A stretch of 9,420 nt of DNA from CAYJWS01 sp964373925 (GTDB lineage: Bacteria; Patescibacteriota; Patescibacteriia; Buchananbacterales; GWA2-38-13): positions 1-9,420 of the forward strand of contig CAYJWS010000049.1 in NCBI GenBank assembly GCA_964373925.1, read 5' to 3'. Position 1 is the stretch's first letter. Every line of letters starts with the position of its first letter. The notes beneath the pieces are model-generated. The model did not search any database. It was not told the DNA's origin and saw nothing but the letters and a program-made list of their open reading frames with translations. Made by a program: the position numbers and the translations under genes. This document shows, piece after piece, positions 1 to 5,265 of this stretch.

Positions 1-20
1 TTCAAGTTTCAAAAAATTTT
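1..20. repeat. Partial copy of the TTCAAGTTTC repeat upstream of lexA
   Basis: Bases 1-17 are identical to bases 1048-1064, the right arm of an inverted repeat just before the gene at 1065. The copy is cut by the window edge, so its partner arm cannot be seen. It therefore sits just before a rightward start codon in both places. Confidence 0.6.
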
Positions 21-37
21 AATTCATTATTCATTTT

Positions 38-637
38 ATGTTAACAAAAAAACAAACCGAAATCCTACGATTTGTAACCCAATACCTCACCGAATACGGC
101 TTTCCCCCGTCGTATCAGGAGATTGCCGATAATTTCCACCTCTCTTCGCGCGCCACGGTACACGAGCACGTGCAGGCCCTGCGCGAAAAAGGATATCTCA
201 ATATACAAGAAGGGGTAAGGCGATCGCTTGAGCCGACAAAAAAAATTATTGATTTTGCCAAATCGGTATTTCTTCCGCTTGTGGGAATTATTACAGCGGG
301 CCAGCCCATACAAGCCATTGAAGAGAAAGAAACTATCGCTATTCCGGCCGAGCTTGTGAAAGACCCTCTAAATACATACGTGCTCAAGGTAAAAGGAAGC
401 TCTATGATTGAAGATGGAATTTTTAATGGGGATTATGTGATTATCCAAAGAAACCCAAGCCCCAAAGACGGCGATGTGGTGGTCGCGTTATTAAATAATG
501 AATACGCCACATTAAAAAAATTCTACCGCGAAAAGGGCAGAATCCGCCTCCAACCCGCAAACTCAACAATGAAGCCCATATATGTAAAAGACGTGAATAT
601 CCAAGGAATAGTCAAGGCAGTTATTAGAAAATTTTAA
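38..637 (+). CDS. lexA: LexA repressor / S24-family autoprotease
   Basis: LexA represses SOS genes and is inactivated by RecA-stimulated self-cleavage. The 199-aa length is typical. A winged helix-turn-helix DNA-binding domain fills residues 1-65 (SYQEIADNFHLSSRATVHEHV region at 25-45). The scissile Ala87-Gly88 bond lies in GIITAGQP. The S24 protease domain follows, with the nucleophile Ser122 in KGSSMIEDGI and the general-base Lys160 in ATLKKF. The usual Asp before the serine motif is Ser here (GSSM for GDSM), which is tolerated in the family. The ATG at 38 gives a complete N-terminal domain, and no Shine-Dalgarno sequence precedes it. dinB lies downstream in the same orientation, which fits an SOS neighbourhood, though 2.8 kb separates the two. 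The promoter is mostly outside the window. The family call is secure; the regulon is inferred. Confidence 0.97.
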   Translation: MLTKKQTEILRFVTQYLTEYGFPPSYQEIADNFHLSSRATVHEHVQALREKGYLNIQEGVRRSLEPTKKIIDFAKSVFLPLVGIITAGQPIQAIEEKETIAIPAELVKDPLNTYVLKVKGSSMIEDGIFNGDYVIIQRNPSPKDGDVVVALLNNEYATLKKFYREKGRIRLQPANSTMKPIYVKDVNIQGIVKAVIRKF

Positions 638-657
638 CTATACTATCGCCAGTCAAT

Positions 658-686
658 CTGTCATTCCGGCCCCAGAGCCGGAATCC
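658..686. repeat. GTCATTCC-type palindromic repeat, short hairpin
   Basis: A perfect 8-bp stem (663-670 with 677-684) and a 6-base loop form ATTCCGGC...GCCGGAAT, preceded by GTC. It resembles the ends of the larger elements at 3786-3847 and 6104-6197. It lies 20 bases after the lexA stop, but no T-run follows, so it reads as a repeat rather than a clear rho-independent terminator. Confidence 0.6.
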
Positions 687-729
687 AAAAATATAAAAAT
701 ATCTAAAAAAATAATTAACGACCTTATGG

Positions 730-891
730 AAAAAACAAATCAAAAACTTTATTCTCTTCCCCCTCTTCCCTTTGGGGAGAGGGTCGGGGCCTGTCCGCCG
801 AAGCCTTGGCGAAGGTGGATGAGGGGGGGGATCAACCGATAATGTAATTAATAATTTAATTAAAAGATATGAAAAAACAAATCAAAAACTT
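730..891. repeat. 20-bp direct repeats flanking a palindromic element
   Basis: The 20 bases at 730-749 recur identically at 872-891, both just after an ATG-like context. The 122 bases between them hold the GC-rich palindromic element at 754-831 plus AT-rich spacer. This could be a long target duplication, or a local duplication that the element entered afterwards. Apart from these repeats and the small ORF at 869-979, the 638-1064 gap holds no gene I can recognise. Confidence 0.6.
754..831. repeat. CTCCCC/GGGGAG-type palindromic element
   Basis: A GC-rich block in AT-rich DNA. It is pyrimidine-rich at the left (CCCCCTCTTCCC) and purine-rich at the right (GATGAGGGGGGGG), with two inner foldbacks: CCCTTTGGGG and the CCGAAGCCTTGGCGAAGG region. 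The same layout occurs at 1317-1400 and inside dinB at 3871-3976, so it is a dispersed repeat family. Short open frames across it are not genes. Confidence 0.65.
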
Positions 892-979
892 CATGTGGAA
901 CAATTTTTTTAACTACATGCACGAAAAAAATTTCCGCCGCATCTTTTCCCGCCGGCGCACTCTCACGCATTTATTTTAA
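869..979 (+). CDS. Possible 36-aa basic peptide
   Basis: An ATG-started ORF of 36 codons ending TAA. It begins MKKQIKNFMWNNFFNYM and ends in an Arg-rich stretch (FRRIFSRRRTLTHLF), giving an aromatic and strongly basic product. No Shine-Dalgarno sequence is visible, which is usual for the genes near it. Its first codons overlap the 20-bp direct repeat at 872-891. I do not recognise the peptide; it may be a chance ORF or the remnant of a longer gene. Confidence 0.25.
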   Translation: MKKQIKNFMWNNFFNYMHEKNFRRIFSRRRTLTHLF

Positions 980-992
980 AAATTTAAATCTA

Positions 993-1049
993 AAACATGA
1001 AACTTGAAACATTAAATATTGATACAATGACGTTTCAAGTTTTATGTTT
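993..1049. repeat. Inverted repeat AAACATGAAACTTGAAAC / GTTTCAAGTTTTATGTTT
   Basis: The arms at 993-1010 and 1032-1049 are complementary at 17 of 18 positions around a 21-base loop. The right arm continues into TTCAAGTTTCAAAAAAT (1048-1064), which is also at the window start before lexA. The hairpin ends 15 bases before the start at 1065, so it could affect translation or mark a transcript end. No function is shown. Confidence 0.75.
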
Positions 1050-1064
1050 CAAGTTTCAAAAAAT

Positions 1065-1313
1065 ATGCTTGAAGTGATCAACGAACCCATCTCCATCCTC
1101 GTCAATTTCGGCAATAATAAGGTCATACCTCTCTTCTTCAAATGGCGAAATAAAAAATACAAGATTGAAAATCTCAATTTAATCCACAAAAAAAGAGACG
1201 GCAATAGTATGATATACTATTTCAACGTCTCGGACAAAGCTAATTATTTTAAATTATCATTTTCAACTAAAAATTTAAACTGGAGAATAGAGGAGTTGTA
1301 TTGTGAGGGATAG
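1065..1313 (+). CDS. 82-aa conserved-type hypothetical protein between lexA and dinB
   Basis: An 82-aa soluble protein, MLEVINEPISILVNFG... to ...IEELYCEG, with alternating hydrophobic and charged stretches that suggest a small beta-rich fold. Motifs are NEPI (residues 7-10), FKWRNKKYKI and YYFNVSD. The ATG at 1044 would add seven residues encoded by the upstream repeat, so the ATG at 1065 is preferred. A degenerate second copy of its C-terminal half lies at 2110-2254, which supports the reading frame. The pattern EPI...P..F.WR...Y recalls DUF6504-type small proteins found near Y-family polymerase genes, and dinB is nearby. That link is a suggestion from pattern only. No Shine-Dalgarno sequence is seen. 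Confidence 0.7.
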   Translation: MLEVINEPISILVNFGNNKVIPLFFKWRNKKYKIENLNLIHKKRDGNSMIYYFNVSDKANYFKLSFSTKNLNWRIEELYCEG

Positions 1314-1316
1314 CTA

Positions 1317-1400
1317 CACCTCCTTCTCCCCTCGGCGGGAGAAGGTTGGCCTGCCCGTCCCGAAAGCTTTCGGGACATGGCGGGCGAGGGTGAGGGGGAG
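1317..1400. repeat. CTCCC/GGGAG-type palindromic element between convergent genes
   Basis: It contains a 9-bp perfect hairpin (CCTTCTCCC at 1322-1330 with GGGAGAAGG at 1337-1345) and a 20-bp perfect palindrome at 1357-1376 (GTCCCGAAAGCTTTCGGGAC), ending GAGGGTGAGGGGGAG. It lies between the stop of the 82-aa gene and the stop of the leftward toxin gene, so it may also act as a transcript barrier. It belongs to the same family as 754-831 and 3871-3976. Confidence 0.7.
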
Positions 1401-1402
1401 AA

Positions 1403-1789
1403 TTAAGAAATTTTTCGAGAATGTTTTTTGAACCATTGGGCAATCTGATCCAATGTAAGATGATCTCGTATGACTTTTAAGGCAAATTTTTCTATTGCGC
1501 CTCTGGCCACCTCTACCGCGTATCCATTTCTCTCGAGAAAAGTAAAAGCGCAAAGCATGCCAGTACGTTTATTACCATCAAGGAATGGATGATTCATAAT
1601 AATATTTCTGGCATAGAGAGCGGCTTTATCAAATAGTGTTGGATACAGTTCTTTGCCAAAAACTTTCTGTTGTGGAAGATTTTCCAAACTCAAAATGGCG
1701 TGATAATCCCTCACGCCATGAGCTCCTCCATCTTTTTCCAGCGCTAGAGAATGAAGAAAAAGAATATGTCTGGCTGATAAATATTTCAT
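1403..1789 (-). CDS. doc: Doc-type (death-on-curing, Fic-fold) toxin
   Basis: 128 aa, close to the 126 aa of phage P1 Doc. The Fic/Doc signature HPFLDGNKRTG is at residues 67-77, with His67, Asp71, Asn73, Lys74 and Arg75. The NKR form, rather than the GNGR of AMP-transferring Fic proteins, is typical of Doc, which phosphorylates EF-Tu and stops translation. The N-terminal YLSARHILFLH and the GGAHGVRD segment also fit the family. The start codon overlaps the stop of the upstream antitoxin by four bases (ATGA), so the two are probably translationally coupled. Activity on EF-Tu is inferred from the family. Confidence 0.9.
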   Translation of the reverse strand: MKYLSARHILFLHSLALEKDGGAHGVRDYHAILSLENLPQQKVFGKELYPTLFDKAALYARNIIMNHPFLDGNKRTGMLCAFTFLERNGYAVEVARGAIEKFALKVIRDHLTLDQIAQWFKKHSRKIS

Positions 1790-2025
1790 TTATTGGCGAG
1801 TGCGCGAAAATCCACTCGATATTTTTCTAAAATCTTATTGCCGATTTCAAGAACTTTAATATCTTCTTTTGATAGATTGGCTTCTGGCCGGATGATGACC
1901 GATTTCGTTTTTCGATCAATATCAACACTTACCTCGTCGCCGATCTTCAAACCAAGCTCTTGCAAAGATTTTTTAGGAATAGTCACTGCCGCCGATGTTC
2001 CGACTCTTAAAACTTTTTGCCGCAT
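1786..2025 (-). CDS. AbrB/SpoVT-type antitoxin of the Doc pair
   Basis: 79 aa. Residues 1-48 form a swapped-hairpin AbrB/SpoVT DNA-binding domain (VLRVGTSAAVTIPKKSLQEL, then LKIGDEVSVDID). The C-terminal tail, from LSKEDIKVLEIGNKIL to the end, is the likely toxin-binding part. It precedes and overlaps the toxin gene by four bases, the usual antitoxin-first order. Pairing a Doc toxin with an AbrB-type rather than a Phd-type antitoxin is known, but is not the classic P1 arrangement. The promoter at 2055-2083 and the inverted repeat at 2064-2097 suggest autorepression. No Shine-Dalgarno sequence is present. Confidence 0.88.
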   Translation of the reverse strand: MRQKVLRVGTSAAVTIPKKSLQELGLKIGDEVSVDIDRKTKSVIIRPEANLSKEDIKVLEIGNKILEKYRVDFRALANK

Positions 2026-2054
2026 ATATGATATAAATTATTCATTATAATAAT

Positions 2055-2083
2055 ATTATAATCTATCACACTGCTCCTGTCAA
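2055..2083 (-). promoter_or_regulatory. Consensus sigma-70 promoter of the toxin-antitoxin operon
   Basis: Read on the minus strand, TTGACA (2083-2078), a 17-base spacer and TATAAT (2060-2055) match the full -35/-10 consensus at the ideal distance. The expected start of transcription, near 2048, gives a leader of about 23 bases to the antitoxin ATG at 2025. Confidence 0.85.
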
Positions 2084-2097
2084 ATATTATTGTGATA
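2064..2097. promoter_or_regulatory. Candidate operator: TATCACA-N20-TGTGATA inverted repeat
   Basis: Perfect 7-bp inverted half-sites at 2064-2070 and 2091-2097 straddle the -35 box of the toxin-antitoxin promoter. Their position fits binding by the dimeric AbrB-type antitoxin for autorepression. This is inferred from placement and symmetry only. Confidence 0.45.
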
Positions 2098-2109
2098 CTT
2101 TTATTCGCG

Positions 2110-2254
2110 CATAAAAAAAGGTGGCGAATGCACCATCTACTATTTCAGCGTCTCCGATGAAGCTAATTACCTTGAATTACGAAATTACCACATTTTGTCC
2201 TTTACAACCAAAGATTTAAACTAGGGAATTGACGAATTATATTTTGAGGGATAA
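2110..2254 (+). pseudogene. Degenerate copy of the C-terminal half of the 82-aa protein
   Basis: The translation runs HKKR, then a frame change caused by about 2 missing bases near 2121. It continues GECTIYYFSVSDEANYLEL, then six extra codons (RNYHIL), SFTTKDLN, an amber TAG at 2222-2224, GIDELYFEG and a TAA at 2252-2254. The intact protein reads HKKRDGN...MIYYFNVSDKANYFKL, SFSTKNLNWRIEELYCEG. The TAG thus replaces the Trp codon TGG. No homology is visible before 2110, so the 5' half is missing. The copy is clearly diverged from the intact gene rather than a recent duplicate. Confidence 0.8.
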
Positions 2255-2257
2255 AAA

Positions 2258-2854
2258 TTATTCTTTGAATTTAAAGTAAGATAAAATCTCAAGAATAATT
2301 TGAGCTTCATTATTGGATGGCATATATCCGGTAACGGCTTCAATAACTTTTTGTTGATACATAACCGCGAAGACTTTTGCTGGCACATAGTAGCACGTGT
2401 CAGTATATTCCATAAATCTTCTCTCATATTTATTTTGTTCTGAAAAATCAGTTATGCAATAATACTTCTCTCCCAATCTTGCGTTTCTGATCTTTACATA
2501 TTCATCAAGAGAAGAAAAATCAGAATATATATTTAAAAAGAAAGAGTATAGGGACTTTCCCGGCGCATAGACATAATTATTGATTGCCTTCCAATCTTCT
2601 GGATGACGAATAATAAATCCCTCTTCACTCTGATAGTATTTCCACCCAGAGCTATCAATTCCTTCATCTCCATTCTGTTGTATCTGCCAATCAGATATGG
2701 AGGTAGAGGGTTCTTGTGATACGGAAATGAGTCTTGGATGGGAAAACTTCATAAAGGCCATGCCCCAAGAAAGTCCGGCTACCGCCATGATAACAGCAAG
2801 GCTTACTGCTGTGACTATCATTAAAAAAACCCATGCGAAAATTTTTGATACCAT
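2258..2854 (-). CDS. Membrane-anchored protein with GF-x(4)-P-x-DW domain (paralog 2)
   Basis: 198 aa, unknown function. One N-terminal membrane helix (about residues 4-28) is followed by an extracytoplasmic region with WKYYQSEEGFIIRHPEDW near residues 71-88. This WK-YY-S-E-GF-x(4)-P-x-DW motif is shared with the upstream neighbour and recalls PsbP-like domains common in CPR envelope proteins. The start at 2854 is preferred over the ATG at 2878. From 2854 the N-terminus aligns without gaps to the neighbour (SK...AV-x-GL, same spacing), and the overlap with the upstream gene disappears, leaving 7 bases. It is probably co-transcribed with 2862-3344. Two later cysteines (YYCITDF, DTCYY) could form a disulfide. 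Confidence 0.75.
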   Translation of the reverse strand: MVSKIFAWVFLMIVTAVSLAVIMAVAGLSWGMAFMKFSHPRLISVSQEPSTSISDWQIQQNGDEGIDSSGWKYYQSEEGFIIRHPEDWKAINNYVYAPGKSLYSFFLNIYSDFSSLDEYVKIRNARLGEKYYCITDFSEQNKYERRFMEYTDTCYYVPAKVFAVMYQQKVIEAVTGYMPSNNEAQIILEILSYFKFKE

Positions 2855-2861
2855 ATAAAAA

Positions 2862-3344
2862 TTATTGGATAAATTCAAATGTCTTAAATATGCGGGTGGT
2901 TTTGTCTTTTGGATTTTCTAGGTCCACATATAGCTGGATGCGAAAATTTTCAAAATCATAAAATCCCACCTCTTTAAACGCCCGCGTCTTATTCTTGTTG
3001 ATGTATCGGCTTGCTACTATTGCGCTTCTCCCAGAAACAACAATTCGGCGAGTTTGCCCAAACGAAGGAAAGGGATCGGGGCTAAAGGGCAACACGGTAA
3101 ATGCTTCATTCCCCTTCGCTACCTCTATGCTTACTACAGGTTCTGAATATACAGAAAATTGCCAGTCGGGCGGATAGCGAAAACGAAAGCCATATTCGCT
3201 GTTATAGTATGTTTTCCAGTTAGCGGTTGTGTTTATAATCTTTTTAATGGGCAGGCCGCTCACAGCTAAAATAATGCCCAAGCAAACGCCGATAATACCG
3301 ATAAGCACCATGTAAGCGATGGTTTTTGATATTCTTGAAGACAT
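2862..3344 (-). CDS. Membrane-anchored protein with YGFRFRYPPDW motif (paralog 1)
   Basis: 160 aa, unknown function. One N-terminal membrane helix (residues 9-30) acts as anchor or uncleaved signal. It is followed by WKTYYNSEYGFRFRYPPDW at 43-61 and a beta-rich domain to the end (RIFKTFEFIQ). The motif and anchor match the next gene, so the two are a tandem paralogous pair, first and second in one leftward operon. The family fold resembles PsbP-like domains; a role at the cell envelope is inferred from topology. An extended -10 promoter lies at 3373-3381. No Shine-Dalgarno sequence. Confidence 0.8.
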   Translation of the reverse strand: MSSRISKTIAYMVLIGIIGVCLGIILAVSGLPIKKIINTTANWKTYYNSEYGFRFRYPPDWQFSVYSEPVVSIEVAKGNEAFTVLPFSPDPFPSFGQTRRIVVSGRSAIVASRYINKNKTRAFKEVGFYDFENFRIQLYVDLENPKDKTTRIFKTFEFIQ

Positions 3345-3372
3345 ATATATATAATCTAAATTTGCTGGTTCT

Positions 3373-3381
3373 ATTATAGCA
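3373..3381 (-). promoter_or_regulatory. Extended -10 promoter for the membrane-protein pair
   Basis: On the minus strand the site reads TGCTATAAT, a perfect extended -10 (TG-N-TATAAT). There is no convincing -35 box, which extended -10 promoters do not need. The predicted transcript starts about 20 bases before the ATG at 3344. Confidence 0.5.
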
Positions 3382-3396
3382 CAAAAAGACTTTTCT

Positions 3397-3402
3397 TATA
3401 AT
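3397..3402 (+). promoter_or_regulatory. Candidate -10 box of dinB
   Basis: TATAAT lies 33 bases before the dinB ATG, with no good -35 partner. It starts the 13-mer TATAATGAATAAT, which also occurs (minus strand) in the toxin-antitoxin leader at 2049-2037. An inverted repeat, ATAATGAA (3398-3405) with TTCATTAT (3424-3431), overlaps it. A missing -35 would fit an activated or derepressed promoter, but this is inference. Confidence 0.4.
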
Positions 3403-3434
3403 GAATAATAAAAAAAATTCTCCTTCATTATTAT

Positions 3435-4844
3435 ATGCAAAAAGTCATACTCCATATAGATATGAACAGTTATTTTGCTTCCGTGGAGCAACAAGCAAAT
3501 CCATTTTTTCGCGGAAAGCCTTTGGGCGTGTGCGCGTACCTCTCGCCCAATGGATGCATTATCGCGTCTTCAATAGAGGCAAAAAAACTCGGAATAAAAA
3601 CCGGCATGCGTGTTCGCGACGCGCAGGCAATATATCCAAAAATAATTCTTGTGGAAAACGAACCTGCGAAGTACCGAAGCACTACGGAAAAAATATTTTC
3701 AATACTCTCGGACTATACTGATCGAATGGAGCCCTACAGCATTGATGAGGCGTTTTTGGATTTAACTGGATGGGTGGATACTTTATGTCATTCCCGACCT
3801 GATCTGGAATCCAAATCTTGGATCCCCGCTTTCGCGGGGATAACAGTTGGAAAATACAATAAAATTCTGTCTCCCCCGCCAAGGGGGAGGGAGTTTGGCA
3901 ATAGTTCCCTCTCCCCTTTGTGGTCTTCAATCCCGAGAGGCTCAGACCAGAATGGGGAGAGGGACAGGGAGAGGGGATTCCAAAATGCCTATACAATAGC
4001 TCTTGAAATCAAACGCCGAATCACAAACGAAGTTGGCGAATACCTCAAATGCTCTATTGGAATTTCATGGACTCGCTGGCTTGCAAAATTTGCCTCCGAT
4101 GTAGCGGAAAAAAATAGTATTTTTATCTTAACGCCGGATATTTTAGAAAAAACGCTTGCATCGGCAAAGCTCATGGACGCGTGGGGTATAGGAGATCGCA
4201 TTGCCGCAAGGCTTGAACGAATAGGAATAAAAAACCTTCTTGATTTAAAAAAATATCCGCCCGGAAATCTTTTGGAAATTATGGGAAAATACGGCTACTC
4301 CCTCTGGGCGAATGTCAATGGAGTGGAAATTGACGGAGTAAAAAAACAAAAAAATATCCAGCCAAAATCTTTTGGCCACCAGTACGCTCTTGCGAAAAAA
4401 ACAACAAATCTTTCGTATCTACACGGTATTCTCATGAAACTGTGCGAGAAAACCGGCCGAAGGCTTCGCGAGCACAGTTTTGAGGCAAAAAGTATTTCCG
4501 CGTATCTTGGATATGTAAACGGAGGTAGGATTTCTAAAACGCGAAAAACTCCAGAGCCGCTTTTTACAACACAATCAATATACCAAGAAGCTTGCCGAAT
4601 ACTTTTTTCCTATCCGCTTGCGGATCGCGCGAGAATTATCGCCGTAAGCGTAGGCGCGCTTTCTCCCATATCACATCAAATCTCATTTCTTTCAGATACT
4701 ATAAAACAAAAAAAGATAGCGCTTGCCATGGATGCTATCAATAACTCATTTGGAGAATTCACTATCGCTTCAGGCGAAATGATGGGTATGCAAAATTTTG
4801 CGCAAGACAGGATAGGATTTCGAAAAATAGAATTATTATACTAA
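3435..4844 (+). CDS. dinB: DNA polymerase IV (Y family) with an in-frame repeat insertion
   Basis: Translesion DNA polymerase. Metal-binding Asp9 lies in HIDMNSYFASVE, with Phe14 the likely steric gate. Asp104 and Glu105 lie in YSIDEAFLDL. The palm resumes at NAYTIALEIKRRI (184 on), followed by CSIGISWTRWLAKFASD. The helix-hairpin-helix thumb (WGIGDRIAARLERIGI) is at 250-265, and the little finger reaches DRIGFRKI near the C-terminus. At 469 aa it exceeds the usual 350-420. The excess is about 67 residues (115-181) between LDLTGW and NAYTIA, encoded by two palindromic repeats and their junctions, with no stop and no frame change. Removing them leaves about 402 aa. The insert falls in a palm-surface loop, so activity may survive. 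No clear clamp-binding tail is seen; the last codons lie in the octamer array at 4834-4880. Confidence 0.95.
   Translation: MQKVILHIDMNSYFASVEQQANPFFRGKPLGVCAYLSPNGCIIASSIEAKKLGIKTGMRVRDAQAIYPKIILVENEPAKYRSTTEKIFSILSDYTDRMEPYSIDEAFLDLTGWVDTLCHSRPDLESKSWIPAFAGITVGKYNKILSPPPRGREFGNSSLSPLWSSIPRGSDQNGERDRERGFQNAYTIALEIKRRITNEVGEYLKCSIGISWTRWLAKFASDVAEKNSIFILTPDILEKTLASAKLMDAWGIGDRIAARLERIGIKNLLDLKKYPPGNLLEIMGKYGYSLWANVNGVEIDGVKKQKNIQPKSFGHQYALAKKTTNLSYLHGILMKLCEKTGRRLREHSFEAKSISAYLGYVNGGRISKTRKTPEPLFTTQSIYQEACRILFSYPLADRARIIAVSVGALSPISHQISFLSDTIKQKKIALAMDAINNSFGEFTIASGEMMGMQNFAQDRIGFRKIELLY
3786..3847. repeat. TGTCATTCCC-type palindromic element inside dinB
   Basis: The ends TGTCATTCCC and GGGGATAACA are imperfect inverted repeats, and an inner hairpin reads GATCCCCGC-TTTC-GCGGGGAT. 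Read in the dinB frame it encodes CHSRPDLESKSWIPAFAGIT, a phrase typical of translated intergenic repeats of this class rather than of any polymerase. It is related to the elements at 658-686 and 6104-6197. Confidence 0.85.
3871..3976. repeat. CTCCC/GGGAG-type palindromic element inside dinB
   Basis: It starts with a foldback CTCCCCC-GCCA-GGGGGAG. Then a long stem pairs CCCTCTCCCC (3907-3916) with GGGGAGAGGG (3954-3963) and, further in, TGGTCT (3921-3926) with AGACCA (3944-3949). It ends GGGAGAGGGG. In the dinB frame it is open throughout (SPPPRGREFG...GERDRERG). It belongs to the family at 754-831 and 1317-1400. Confidence 0.8.
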
Positions 4845-4880
4845 TATACTAATTGCACGAATGATACGAATATATACTAA
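4834..4880 (-). repeat. Left inverted array of degenerate ATT(C/A)GTAT octamers
   Basis: The reverse complement of this 47-bp block matches 5266-5312 at 40 of 47 positions. Both consist of near-tandem octamers such as ATTAGTAT and ATTCGTAT. The block contains the stop codon of dinB (4842-4844) and the stop codon of the leftward GxxExxY gene (4877-4879), so both reading frames end inside it. Confidence 0.8.
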
Positions 4881-5263
4881 TGTTTAAATTTTTCAGCATT
4901 ATTTGTTTCTATTTTTACTATACGATGAGGTTTAATATAAGTATCCCTAAAATTTACTAAGATTCCTAATCGTAAATCACAGATCTGCAAATATCTCTGA
5001 ATCTGATAATAATCATCTTTGGTAATTATTCTTTTTGCTTTTAACTCTAATACTATTTTATCATCAATTAAAAAATCTAAAATATTCCCTGTATCTGAAA
5101 CTGAAATTTCTCGCTTATAGAGTATCTTTAACTCCTTAAGCTTAACCTCGATGAAATCACCATATTGTTTTTCTCGAGCATATCTTCCTAATTCATTATG
5201 AGCTTCAAAACAAATTCCAGTAATAAGATATGATAATTCCGGATGAATCAGCTCACTTTTCAT
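4877..5263 (-). CDS. GxxExxY family protein
   Basis: 128 aa, the usual size for GxxExxY proteins, whose function is unknown. The signature region is HNELGRYAREKQYGDFIE at 22-39, the CPR-style variant in which the first Gly of the core motif is replaced. A PD-(D/E)XK-like core follows, with Asp63 (ILDFLIDD), Glu73 and Lys75 (VLELKA), QIQRYL at 87-92 and LGILVNF at 99-105. It may therefore be a nuclease-fold protein, but activity is unproven. The gene is bracketed by 47-bp inverted octamer arrays and looks like a self-contained insert between dinB and the small genes to the right. Its N-terminal 49 codons are duplicated just upstream. No Shine-Dalgarno sequence. Confidence 0.88.
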   Translation of the reverse strand: MKSELIHPELSYLITGICFEAHNELGRYAREKQYGDFIEVKLKELKILYKREISVSDTGNILDFLIDDKIVLELKAKRIITKDDYYQIQRYLQICDLRLGILVNFRDTYIKPHRIVKIETNNAEKFKH

Positions 5264-5265
5264 AT

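Noticed and set aside
1314..1553. 79-codon minus-strand ORF overlapping the Doc toxin
   Set aside because: Its C-terminal part is translated repeat and the rest is another frame of the toxin gene.
2222..2224. TAG read through as an amino acid (recoded stop) in the second 82-aa copy
   Set aside because: The copy also has a frameshift, an insertion and no 5' half, so plain decay explains it. Known CPR recoding concerns UGA, not UAG.
3401..3721. 106-codon plus-strand ORF overlapping the start of dinB
   Set aside because: It lies in another frame over the strongly conserved DinB palm, and its composition is not protein-like.
3777..3977. Intein or self-splicing intron in dinB
   Set aside because: At about 200 bp it is far too short, has no splicing or endonuclease motifs, and its sequence matches repeat families elsewhere in the window.
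3682..3996. 104-codon minus-strand ORF across the dinB insert
   Set aside because: It consists of translated palindromic repeats and the antisense of DinB; no independent gene.
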